This document shows positions 1 to 6,418 of a stretch of 10,451 nucleotides of DNA, piece by piece (the stretch's first letter is position 1; each line of letters starts with the position of its first letter). The position numbers were made by a program, and so were the translations under genes. The notes under the pieces are model-generated. The model ran no database searches, was not told the origin of the DNA, and saw only the letters and a list, made by a program, of their open reading frames with translations. Source of the stretch: Bacillota bacterium (GTDB lineage: Bacteria; Bacillota; Clostridia; Peptostreptococcales; Anaerovoracaceae); NCBI GenBank assembly GCA_016282655.1, contig JAEELK010000156.1:1-10451 (forward strand), given 5' to 3'.

Positions 1-2
1 CG

Positions 3-197
3 CCCTTTGGCCCCATCGAGATGGAGCTCCTGACGAACGCCATCGTCAACCGGCTGCGGCCAGAGCAGAGCAGCGGCAGCCTGGACATCGATTATCAGCT
101 CTGCCTGAGGGGGTTGATGGAGGGGCGCAACCGCCTCTGCATCGAGATCGCGCCGGGGCAGCGCATGCCGGGCGCGGAACGCGGAAAGGTCCAATAG
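3..197 (+). CDS. C-terminal end of an unidentified protein (5' truncated)
   Basis: An open frame enters from the left edge and stops at TAG 195-197, leaving about 64 residues beginning PFGPIEMELL and ending ERGKVQ. I do not recognise the family. The fragment is mixed hydrophilic and amphipathic with no membrane segment, no Cys or His cluster, and a polar, basic tail, so it looks like the end of a cytosolic protein. It is probably a real gene end because the next gene's ribosome binding site overlaps its stop codon and the gap is only 9 bases, which is typical of an operon. No start lies inside the window. The function cannot be assigned from this piece. Confidence 0.6.
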   Translation, partial: PFGPIEMELLTNAIVNRLRPEQSSGSLDIDYQLCLRGLMEGRNRLCIEIAPGQRMPGAERGKVQ

Positions 198-206
198 GGG
201 GAACCG

Positions 207-1652
207 ATGTCACAGAAAACAGCCAGAGCCATCGCGAAGATCATCGCCATCCTTCTGGTGGCGGCGCTCGTGGTCACCACATTCGCTTACGTATTCGGCG
301 AGGAGAGCTACGCCGCGGAGCCGACGCCCACGGAGGTCGCGGACCAGCTGGCGCTGCTGGCCGAGCTCATGAACCTGGTGCAGTTCTACTATAAAGATCA
401 GGTCAGCCTGCAGGATCTGCTGGACGGCGCTTTTTCGGGCACGATCGACAGCCTGAACGATCCCTTCAGCGTGTATTTCGTCAGCACGGAGGAGGGGCAG
501 GAATTTCTACAGAGCGTCAGCGGGACGTATTCGGGGGTCGGCCTGGAACTGACCATGGATGAGAAAGGCCAGGTGAGCGTGGTCAGCGTCCTGCCGGGAA
601 GCCCGGCGCTGGACGCGGGCATGCTCGCCGGAGACAGGATCCTGCGCGTGGACGGCATGGACATCAGCGGCCTCACGCTCACGCAGGTGGTGCTGCTGAT
701 CCGGGGCGAGGCGGGCACCCAGGTCCGCGTCACCGTGGAACGTTCCGCGCAGACGCTGCAGTTTCCGCTGGTCCGCGACGAGATCAACCAGATCGCCGTG
801 GAGTCGCAGATGCTCAGCGACGGCATCGGCTATATCCGCATCAAGAGCTTCGACGAAGACTGCGTGCAGGAGTTCACCAACGCCAAACTGCGGCTCATGG
901 CCCAGGGCGCCGCGGCCTTCGTCATCGACGTGCGCGACAATCCCGGCGGGTACGTCGACAGCGCGGTGCAGATCGCGGGGCAGTTCCTGCCGAAGGTCGA
1001 AGTGACGCATTTCTCCCGCAAGGGCGAGATCGTGCAGACGCTCAGCTCGGACGGCTACGGCGTCAGCGGCATCCCCATCGTGCTCCTGACCAACGGCAGC
1101 AGCGCCAGCGCCTCCGAGATCCTGGCAGCCGCCTGGAAGGAGCATCACGCCGCCACGCTCGTGGGCACGCAGACCTACGGAAAAGGCATCGCCCAGCAGC
1201 TGCTGGAGATGCAGAACGGCAAATACGTGAAGCTCTCCACCTTCTATTTCCTGACGCCGCGCAAGAACATGATCGACGGCAAGGGCGTCGCACCGGACTA
1301 CGTGGTGGAGAACTTCAGCGCGGCGGAGCAGGAGGCCCTTGCGGCGCTCTATGCCTCTTTCGTCCCCATGCGCGAGAGCGTCAAGCCCGCGGCCGGCGCG
1401 GAGGGCCTCAACGTCTACGGCGCGCAGCAGCGCCTGCAGATGCTGGGCTACGCCTGTGAGGTCAGCGGCCTGATGGACGAGGCGACCGTCGCGGCCGTCA
1501 CGCAGTTCCAGAGAGACAGCGGGCTCTATCCCTACGGCGTGCTGGACTACACCACCAGAGACCGTCTGGAGCTGGAGGCGGCAGCCGCGGCTTCCGGCAA
1601 GGTCAGCACGGAGGACCGGCAGCTCGCCAAAGCGCTGGAGCTGCTCCACTGA
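207..1652 (+). CDS. S41 family C-terminal processing peptidase (CtpA/CtpB type) with PDZ and peptidoglycan-binding domains
   Basis: This is a serine protease of the carboxy-terminal processing family, expected on the outer face of the membrane, where such enzymes trim or degrade envelope proteins from the C-terminus. A basic N-terminus is followed by one hydrophobic segment (about residues 10-29), an anchor or a signal peptide (a possible cleavage site lies near SYA-A, residues 34-37). A PDZ domain spans about 105-185 (SGVGLEL, LPGSPALDAGMLAGD). The S41 core spans about 205-370, with DVRDNPGG at 241-248, SASASEI around nucleophile Ser301, general base Lys326 in TYGKG, and Gln330. The Ser-Lys spacing of 25 and Lys-Gln spacing of 4 match E. 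coli Tsp and B. subtilis CtpB. Residues about 401-455 form a PG_binding_1 domain, suggesting tethering to the wall. ATG 207 follows AGGGGGA. It heads an apparent operon with a two-component system; its substrate is unknown. Confidence 0.95.
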   Translation: MSQKTARAIAKIIAILLVAALVVTTFAYVFGEESYAAEPTPTEVADQLALLAELMNLVQFYYKDQVSLQDLLDGAFSGTIDSLNDPFSVYFVSTEEGQEFLQSVSGTYSGVGLELTMDEKGQVSVVSVLPGSPALDAGMLAGDRILRVDGMDISGLTLTQVVLLIRGEAGTQVRVTVERSAQTLQFPLVRDEINQIAVESQMLSDGIGYIRIKSFDEDCVQEFTNAKLRLMAQGAAAFVIDVRDNPGGYVDSAVQIAGQFLPKVEVTHFSRKGEIVQTLSSDGYGVSGIPIVLLTNGSSASASEILAAAWKEHHAATLVGTQTYGKGIAQQLLEMQNGKYVKLSTFYFLTPRKNMIDGKGVAPDYVVENFSAAEQEALAALYASFVPMRESVKPAAGAEGLNVYGAQQRLQMLGYACEVSGLMDEATVAAVTQFQRDSGLYPYGVLDYTTRDRLELEAAAAASGKVSTEDRQLAKALELLH

Positions 1653-1676
1653 TGGAAAGAGAGGCGGGAGCGAAGC

Positions 1677-2354
1677 GTGAGCCATCTGCTGATCGTAGAC
1701 GATGAAGCGAAGATCCGGGAAGTCATCCGGGAATATGCCCTCTACGGAGGATATGAGGTCAGCGAGGCCGCGGACGGCACGGAGGCCGTGTCCCTCTGCG
1801 CGGAGCGCGACTTCGACCTGATCATCATGGACATCATGATGCCCCGCATGGACGGCTTTACGGCCTGTCAGGAGATCTTCAAAACGAAGAAGATCCCGGT
1901 CATCATGCTCTCCGCGCGCGGAGAGGAGTACGACAAACTCTTCGGCTTTACGCTGGGCATAGACGATTACGTCACCAAGCCCTTCAGCCCGAAGGAGCTG
2001 ATGGCGCGTGTGAAGGCGGTGCTGAGCCGTCGCGCGCCGGAAATGCCCGCGCTGCCGGAGGCGCAGCGCTTCGGCGGGCTGGAGATCAACGAGGCGGCCC
2101 GCACGGTCAGCGTCGACGGCGCTAAAGTCGAGCTGACCCCGAAGGAATACGACCTCCTCTTTTATCTGCTTCGGAACCGCGGGCTGGCGCTCAGCCGCGA
2201 AAAACTCCTTGCGGACGTCTGGGACTACGACTATCTCGGGGATGACCGCACCGTAGATACCCACGTCAAGAACCTGCGGAACGCGCTCGGTCCCTACCGG
2301 GACAGCATCGTGACCGTCCGCGGCGTCGGCTATAAATTCGAACCGGAAGCGTAA
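1677..2354 (+). CDS. OmpR/PhoB-family response regulator
   Basis: This is a cytoplasmic DNA-binding response regulator of 225 residues, the usual length for the family. The receiver domain (about 1-120) has the acidic pair Asp8-Asp9, the phosphoacceptor Asp52 in IIMDIMMP, Ser79 in the switch position, Tyr98 and the conserved Lys101 in TKPF. A winged-helix output domain (about 128-223) contains LTPKEYDLL, the recognition-helix region RTVDTHVKNLR and the closing VRGVGYKFE wing, all typical of OmpR/PhoB members. The start is GTG 1677, preceded by GGGAG with 6 bases of spacing; the ATG at 1652 is in another frame. The gene lies 24 bases after the S41 protease and 10 bases before its partner kinase. 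Kinase and regulator being adjacent makes cognate pairing very likely. The target genes are unknown, and autoregulation of this operon is possible. Confidence 0.97.
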   Translation: MSHLLIVDDEAKIREVIREYALYGGYEVSEAADGTEAVSLCAERDFDLIIMDIMMPRMDGFTACQEIFKTKKIPVIMLSARGEEYDKLFGFTLGIDDYVTKPFSPKELMARVKAVLSRRAPEMPALPEAQRFGGLEINEAARTVSVDGAKVELTPKEYDLLFYLLRNRGLALSREKLLADVWDYDYLGDDRTVDTHVKNLRNALGPYRDSIVTVRGVGYKFEPEA

Positions 2355-2364
2355 GGGGCAGGAC

Positions 2365-3816
2365 GTGAAGATCGACGGAAAAAGTTTGAAACTGCGTCTC
2401 TGGGGCTCCTTCGCGCTCTTTACGATCCTGATCCTGGCCATGATCTGGGGCATGCAGATCCTGCTGTTCCGCACCTACTATGAGGAAATGAAGACCCGGG
2501 AGGTGGTCCGCATGGCGGACGACATCGTCGAGGGTTACGCGCAGCTGGATCTCTGGCGCATGATCTCCTATTCCCGCTCGGACGACGTCTTCATCCGGCT
2601 GGAGACCGAGACCGGCCTGGTGCTTTATACGCCCGGCGCGGAGAACCAGCGCCCGACGGTCTTCGTGGAGAACTGGGATCTCTCCGAGGCGCGCGCGGCG
2701 CTGCAGGCGGGGGAGACGAGCTACCGCTCCATCACCTCTCATGTCGAAGGCAGCACCATGCTGGACCGCGGGCTCATCTACGGACGGCGCATCGAGATCT
2801 CTCCGCATGAGGACCGCTACGCGATGCTCTTCATCTGCGCGCCGCTCGCGCCGGCGGAGTCCACCATGCAGATCCTCACGCAGATGCTGGTCTACGTCAG
2901 CATCATGTCCGTGATCATTTCCCTGCTCATCTCCTTCTTCCTGGCCAAACGCATCACCGGACCGCTGGTGGATCTGACCGCCAGCGCGAGGCGCCTGGCG
3001 GACGGGGAGACCGGCGTCTCCTTCGACGTCGGAGACCGCCGCTACACGGAGATCAACGAGCTCGCGGACACGCTGGACCATGCCTCCCAGGAGCTCGCCA
3101 AGACAGAAGAACTGCAGAAGGACCTGATCGCGAACGTTTCGCACGACATCCGCACGCCGCTCACCATGGTGAGATCCTACGCGGAGATGGTCCGCGATCT
3201 TTCCGGAGACGATCCGGAGAAGCGGAACGCGCATCTCGGCGTCATCATCGACGAGGCGGACCGCATGGACGCCCTGGTCCAGGATATGCTGACCCTCTCG
3301 CGGATGCAGTCCGGCGCGGTCGAACTGGAACTGCGCGACTTTTCTCTCACGCAGACGGCCTCGGATATGGTGGAGCACTGCCGCCCTCTGGGAGCGCAGG
3401 ACGGCGCGCTGATCTCCCTGGAGGCGCAGGGCGACTGCCGCGCGCACGGCGACGAGCCGCGGATCCGTCAGGTCCTCACCAACCTGATCAGCAACGCGCT
3501 GCGCTACGCCGCGGGCGCCCCGGTGACGGTCCGGGTGGAGGAGCGGCAAGAGGGCATCTACTGCGCCGTGGAGGACCGCGGCCCCGGGATCCCGGAGGAG
3601 GATCTGGAGCAGATCTGGAAACGCTACTACAGGAGCAGCGCCAACCTGAGCCGCGGCGAAGGCACCGGCCTGGGCCTCGCCATCACCCGCGAGATCCTGG
3701 ACCTGCATAAGAGCCGTTTCGGCGTCCGCAGCCGCCTCGGCGAAGGCAGCACCTTCTGGTTCATGCTGGACAAAGCAAAGGAGGAGCCCCATGAAGATCA
3801 GCATCAACGCGCATAG
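2365..3816 (+). CDS. Transmembrane sensor histidine kinase (HAMP-HisKA-HATPase_c)
   Basis: This membrane histidine kinase of 483 residues is the likely phosphodonor for the preceding response regulator. Segments in order: TM1 about 13-35; an external sensor region about 36-165 that I cannot assign to a named domain; TM2 about 168-194; HAMP about 192-245; HisKA with the phosphorylated His260 in NVSHDIRTPLT; and an ATP-binding domain with an N-box (Asn373, Asn377 in LTNLISNALRYA), DRGPGIP at 404-410 and GTGLGLAI at 433-440. The start is GTG 2365, with AAGGGG 6 bases before it. The last eight codons overlap the next gene, so the C-terminal tail (KEEPHEDQHQRA) is partly dictated by that gene's ribosome binding site and start. 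It is a classic intramembrane or extracellular sensor; the neighbouring envelope protease suggests a cell-wall or envelope signal, but this is inference. Confidence 0.96.
   Translation: MKIDGKSLKLRLWGSFALFTILILAMIWGMQILLFRTYYEEMKTREVVRMADDIVEGYAQLDLWRMISYSRSDDVFIRLETETGLVLYTPGAENQRPTVFVENWDLSEARAALQAGETSYRSITSHVEGSTMLDRGLIYGRRIEISPHEDRYAMLFICAPLAPAESTMQILTQMLVYVSIMSVIISLLISFFLAKRITGPLVDLTASARRLADGETGVSFDVGDRRYTEINELADTLDHASQELAKTEELQKDLIANVSHDIRTPLTMVRSYAEMVRDLSGDDPEKRNAHLGVIIDEADRMDALVQDMLTLSRMQSGAVELELRDFSLTQTASDMVEHCRPLGAQDGALISLEAQGDCRAHGDEPRIRQVLTNLISNALRYAAGAPVTVRVEERQEGIYCAVEDRGPGIPEEDLEQIWKRYYRSSANLSRGEGTGLGLAITREILDLHKSRFGVRSRLGEGSTFWFMLDKAKEEPHEDQHQRA
3778..3816 (+). promoter_or_regulatory. 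Overlapping ribosome binding site and translational coupling between the kinase and hydrolase genes
   Basis: AAGGAGG at 3778-3784 lies inside the kinase reading frame, 6 bases before ATG 3791, and the kinase does not stop until TAG 3814-3816. The 26-base overlap in different frames means ribosomes finishing the kinase pass over the next start, so translation of the two is probably coupled. The strong match to the anti-Shine-Dalgarno sequence also decides the hydrolase start. Confidence 0.75.
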
Positions 3817-4417
3817 CAGCATCCGCGTCGAGGCGGAGCGCCGCATCCATTTCGATCCCTATCTCATGAAAGAAGCGCCGCAGGACGCGGAGATCATCTT
3901 CTTCACGCATTCGCACTACGATCACTTCTCGCCGGAGGACGCGGCGCGCGCGGCCGGCCCGGACTGCGTCTATGTCGCCCCGAAGGACATGGAACAGGCC
4001 CTGCTGGAGCTCGGCATCCCGCGGGAGCGGATCGTTCTGCTGGCGCCGGGCGAAAAGACGGAGGTGCGGGGGCTCCCCGTGGAAGCGGTCCCGGCCTACA
4101 ACATCATGAAGCCCTTCCACCCGAAGAAAAACGGCTGGCTGGGCTACGTGGTCGAGGCGGAGGGAAAGCGCATCTACGTTTGCGGCGACACGGACCGCAC
4201 CGCGGACGCGGCGCTGGTGAACTGCCAGATCGCGCTCATCCCGGTGGGCGGCACCTATACCATGAACGCGAAGGAAGGCGCCAAACTGGCGCTGGCGCTT
4301 CAGCCGGAGCTCGCCATCCCCACCCATTACGGCAGCGCGGTGGGCAAGATGGAAGACGGCCCTGCCTTTGAAGCGGCGCTGGGCGGGAAAGTCCCCTGTC
4401 AGCGCCTGATCGTTTAA
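3791..4417 (+). CDS. UPF0173-like metallo-beta-lactamase-fold hydrolase
   Basis: This small cytosolic MBL-fold protein (208 residues) resembles the UPF0173/YtkL and UlaG-like branch of metal-dependent hydrolases. The metal-site motif THSHYDH supplies His40, His42, Asp44 and His45. Further candidate ligands are His110 in the characteristic PFHPKK segment, Asp133 in CGDTD and His179 in IPTHYG. It is slightly shorter than typical UPF0173 members (about 225 residues) but has every expected motif, so it appears complete. There is no signal peptide. The substrate is not established for this branch, and it lacks the insertions of RNase J/Z nucleases and of glyoxalase II. The start is fixed by a strong ribosome binding site inside the upstream kinase gene. 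Its presence between a two-component system and a phosphofructokinase gives no clear functional clue. Confidence 0.9.
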   Translation: MKISINAHSSIRVEAERRIHFDPYLMKEAPQDAEIIFFTHSHYDHFSPEDAARAAGPDCVYVAPKDMEQALLELGIPRERIVLLAPGEKTEVRGLPVEAVPAYNIMKPFHPKKNGWLGYVVEAEGKRIYVCGDTDRTADAALVNCQIALIPVGGTYTMNAKEGAKLALALQPELAIPTHYGSAVGKMEDGPAFEAALGGKVPCQRLIV

Positions 4418-4450
4418 GCCGTTACAGTTCATGCGGAAAGGAGCAGAACA

Positions 4451-5704
4451 ATGGAATCGTTAAAGGGAAACTGCCTGCTGGCGCAGTCCGGCGGCCCCAC
4501 CTCCGTCATCAACGCCAGCGCGCTCGGCTGCATCCAGGCGGCCATGGCCTCGCCCCTGATCGGACACGTTTACGCGGCGGCGCACGGCATCCAGGGCGTG
4601 CTGAAGGACCGGCTCTACGATCTGAACGAAGAGGATCCCGCGGAGCTCGAACTGCTGCGCTACACGCCTTCCTCCGCCTTCGGCAGCTGCCGCTACAAGC
4701 TGGCGGACGCCTCCGAAAAAGAAGAGGACTACCAGCGCATCCTGGAGATCTTCCGCAAGTATGAGATCCGCTATTTCTTCTATAACGGCGGCAACGATTC
4801 CATGGATACCTGCAACAAGATCAGCAAGTATCTGGCCGGAAAGGGCTATGCCTGCCGGGTCATGGGCATCCCCAAGACCATCGACAACGACCTCGCCTGC
4901 ACGGACCACTGCCCGGGCTTCGGCAGCGCCGCGAAGTACATCGCCACCTCCCTGCTGGAGATCTCCCGCGACGCCAAGGTCTACGACAATCGCTCCGTGA
5001 CCATCGTGGAGATCATGGGGCGCAACGCCGGATGGCTCACCGCCGCGGCCGCGCTCGCGCAGATCGGCGGCGACGGTCCGGATCTGATCTACCTGCCGGA
5101 GCTCCCCTGCGACATCGAGAAACTGATGGGGGACATCCGCCGGGTCTATGAGGAAAAAGGAGACTGCCTGGTGGCGATCTCCGAGGGCGTCCGCGACAAA
5201 GAAGGGCGCTTCCTCTCCGCCTATTTCAACGACATCGCGAGCAGCAAGGACGCCTTCGGCCACGCGCAGATGGGCGGCCTGGCGGCCAGCCTCGCGGCCC
5301 ACTGCAAGGCGCAGCTCCCCGGCGCCAAGGTCCGCGGCATCGAGCTCAGCCTGCTGCAGCGCTGCGCTTCCCACGCGGCCTCCGCCACGGACATCGAGGA
5401 GTCCTATCAGGCAGGAAAGACCGCCTTTGAAGCCGCGGCCGCGGGCACGACGGACAAGATGGTGGCCTTCCGCAGGGCGGAAGGGGCGGAATACCGCTGT
5501 GAGATGGTCCTGGTCGACCTCGCGGACGTGGCGAACGAAGAGAAGAAGATCCCGCGCGCCTGGATCAACGAGGCCGGAAACGGCGTCCTGCAGCCCGCGA
5601 AGGACTACATCGCGCCGCTGATCCTGGGCGAGACCGCCCAGCCGAAGGAGAACGGCCTTCCGCGTCTGGCCAGGCTGAAGAAGGTCCCCGCGAAGGCGGA
5701 ATAG
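4451..5704 (+). CDS. pfp: Pyrophosphate-type 6-phosphofructokinase (diphosphate--fructose-6-phosphate 1-phosphotransferase)
   Basis: This cytosolic phosphofructokinase of 417 residues interconverts fructose 6-phosphate and fructose 1,6-bisphosphate in glycolysis/gluconeogenesis. Motifs: AQSGGPTSVINAS near the N-terminus; GGNDSMDT (113-120); the catalytic loop PKTIDND (141-147) with general base Asp145; MGRNAGW (189-195); and SEGVRD near 245. Two positions point to pyrophosphate rather than ATP as phosphodonor. Asp116 replaces the glycine of the ATP-enzyme GGDGS motif, and Lys142 replaces the glycine of PGTIDND. Asn115 stands where most enzymes have Asp. The length exceeds the ~320 residues of bacterial PfkA and fits the longer clade. 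ATG 4451 follows AAAGGAG with 7 bases of spacing. It is last in the operon, 33 bases after the hydrolase, and is followed by a terminator. Donor specificity is predicted from motifs only. Confidence 0.92.
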   Translation: MESLKGNCLLAQSGGPTSVINASALGCIQAAMASPLIGHVYAAAHGIQGVLKDRLYDLNEEDPAELELLRYTPSSAFGSCRYKLADASEKEEDYQRILEIFRKYEIRYFFYNGGNDSMDTCNKISKYLAGKGYACRVMGIPKTIDNDLACTDHCPGFGSAAKYIATSLLEISRDAKVYDNRSVTIVEIMGRNAGWLTAAAALAQIGGDGPDLIYLPELPCDIEKLMGDIRRVYEEKGDCLVAISEGVRDKEGRFLSAYFNDIASSKDAFGHAQMGGLAASLAAHCKAQLPGAKVRGIELSLLQRCASHAASATDIEESYQAGKTAFEAAAAGTTDKMVAFRRAEGAEYRCEMVLVDLADVANEEKKIPRAWINEAGNGVLQPAKDYIAPLILGETAQPKENGLPRLARLKKVPAKAE

Positions 5705-5718
5705 ACGAAAGACAGAGA

Positions 5719-5732
5719 GCGGAGTGCTCCGC
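5719..5732 (+). repeat. Small inverted repeat between the phosphofructokinase stop and the terminator
   Basis: GCGGA and TCCGC arms with a 4-base loop can form a short hairpin just before the intrinsic terminator. It may help 3'-end stability of the transcript or be incidental in GC-rich DNA. Confidence 0.35.
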
Positions 5733-5737
5733 CGGAA

Positions 5738-5769
5738 GCGCCGCGGCATCGTCCGCGGCGCTTTTTTTT
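5738..5769 (+). terminator. Rho-independent terminator ending the first operon
   Basis: A perfect 9-base-pair stem, GCGCCGCGG (5738-5746) with CCGCGGCGC (5753-5761), encloses a 6-base loop and is followed directly by eight T residues (5762-5769). Two A-T pairs can extend the stem. It sits 34 bases after the phosphofructokinase stop and marks the end of the protease/two-component/phosphofructokinase unit. Confidence 0.95.
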
Positions 5770-5776
5770 GCAAAAG

Positions 5777-5793
5777 GCCGCCCGCGGGGCGGC
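5777..5793. repeat. GC-rich hairpin between terminator and promoter
   Basis: GCCGCCC (5777-5783) can pair with GGGCGGC (5787-5793) over a 3-base loop. On the plus strand no T-tract follows. Read on the minus strand it is followed by a short TTTTGC run, so at most it is a weak antisense terminator. It lies just upstream of the carD promoter and may insulate it. Confidence 0.5.
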
Positions 5794-5804
5794 ATCTCTA
5801 ATCC

Positions 5805-5834
5805 TTGACGCCTTCCAAAGTCCTGCGCTATAAT
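5805..5834 (+). promoter_or_regulatory. Strong sigma-A/sigma-70-type promoter for the carD operon
   Basis: TTGACG (5805-5810) and a perfect TATAAT (5829-5834) are separated by 18 bases in a locally AT-rich patch that contrasts with the GC-rich surroundings. The element lies between the upstream terminator and the first gene of the next operon. It predicts a transcription start near 5841 and a leader of about 50 bases. Confidence 0.88.
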
Positions 5835-5840
5835 ATTAAC

Positions 5841-5852
5841 TGGGTATACCCA
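5841..5852. promoter_or_regulatory. Palindrome at the predicted transcription start: candidate operator
   Basis: TGGGTATACCCA is a perfect 12-base inverted repeat starting at about +1 of the predicted carD-operon transcript. A dimeric repressor bound here would block initiation. A second, shorter palindrome, GGCATGCC, lies at 5859-5866. Which protein might bind is unknown, and no regulator gene adjacent to the site suggests itself. Confidence 0.45.
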
Positions 5853-5890
5853 TCTTTCGGCATGCCTGCAAACGGGAGAAAGGAGGACGT

Positions 5891-6400
5891 ATGTATCGCA
5901 TTGGAGACCGTATCGTTTACCCCATGCACGGCGCCGGTGTCATCGAGGACATCCGGGAGCAGACCATATTGGGAAGATCCCAGCAATACTACGTGCTCAG
6001 CGCCTCCTATGGAAATATGAAGCTCATGATCCCGGTGGAGAACGCGGAGGAGATCGGCGTCCGCAACATCCAGGGGCCCGAGGTGATCGGCCCCGTCTTC
6101 GAGGTGCTCCGCGCGCCTTCCGAGGCGAGCGGCGGCAACTGGAACCGCCGCAACCGGGAGAACCTGGAAAAACTGAAGACCGGTGATCTCTGCAAGGCGG
6201 CGGAGGTCATCCGGGGCCTGCTCCGCGCGGAGCGGGAAAAGAAGCTCTCCGGGGTGGAAAAAGACATGCTGGCCAAAGCCAGACACATCCTGCTGAGCGA
6301 GCTGCTGCTCATCACGGACTGGAGCCGCGAAGAGGCGGAGCAGAAGGTCACGGAGGCCGTATTCGCTTCGGCGGAGGAGCCGGCACAGACAGCGGACTAG
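5891..6400 (+). CDS. carD: CarD/CdnL-family RNA polymerase-binding transcription regulator
   Basis: This 169-residue cytosolic protein belongs to the CarD/CdnL family, which binds the RNA polymerase beta subunit and stabilises open promoter complexes. The N-terminal Tudor-like RNAP-interaction domain (about 1-60) starts with the diagnostic YRIGDRIVYPMHGAGVI. The C-terminal helical domain contains NWNRRNRENLEKLKTGD (83-99), whose Trp84 matches the minor-groove-wedging tryptophan of mycobacterial CarD (Trp85). Length is typical. The tail (AEEPAQTAD) is polar and probably disordered. ATG 5891 has a near-perfect AAAGGAGG 4 bases upstream, implying high translation. It is the first gene of the operon driven by the promoter at 5805-5834 and is 18 bases from the PIN/TRAM gene. 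TRCF shares the N-terminal domain but is far larger, so it is excluded. Confidence 0.95.
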   Translation: MYRIGDRIVYPMHGAGVIEDIREQTILGRSQQYYVLSASYGNMKLMIPVENAEEIGVRNIQGPEVIGPVFEVLRAPSEASGGNWNRRNRENLEKLKTGDLCKAAEVIRGLLRAEREKKLSGVEKDMLAKARHILLSELLLITDWSREEAEQKVTEAVFASAEEPAQTAD

Positions 6401-6418
6401 TTTTGTGAAAGGAAAACG

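Noticed and set aside
507..2474. A 655-codon open frame on the minus strand across the protease and response regulator genes
   Set aside because: It is a shadow frame created by the GC-rich third-position bias of the real plus-strand genes. Its translation is low-complexity Arg/Ala/Asp/His-rich with no recognisable motif and it crosses the junction of two well-supported genes.
2266..3846. A 526-codon minus-strand open frame opposite the histidine kinase
   Set aside because: The kinase on the plus strand has every catalytic motif in order; the antisense translation has no domain and the same shadow composition.
5777..5793. The GC-rich hairpin as a second intrinsic terminator
   Set aside because: No T-tract follows on the plus strand; on the minus strand only four T residues follow and there is no minus-strand gene ending there.
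5835..5890. A riboswitch or T-box in the carD leader
   Set aside because: The predicted leader is only about 50 bases, with no antiterminator pair, specifier stem or T-box consensus; just two short palindromes are visible.
5805..6020. A 71-codon plus-strand frame starting in the carD promoter region
   Set aside because: It would start at the -35 box, lacks a ribosome binding site and overlaps carD out of frame; carD has a strong start and conserved motifs.
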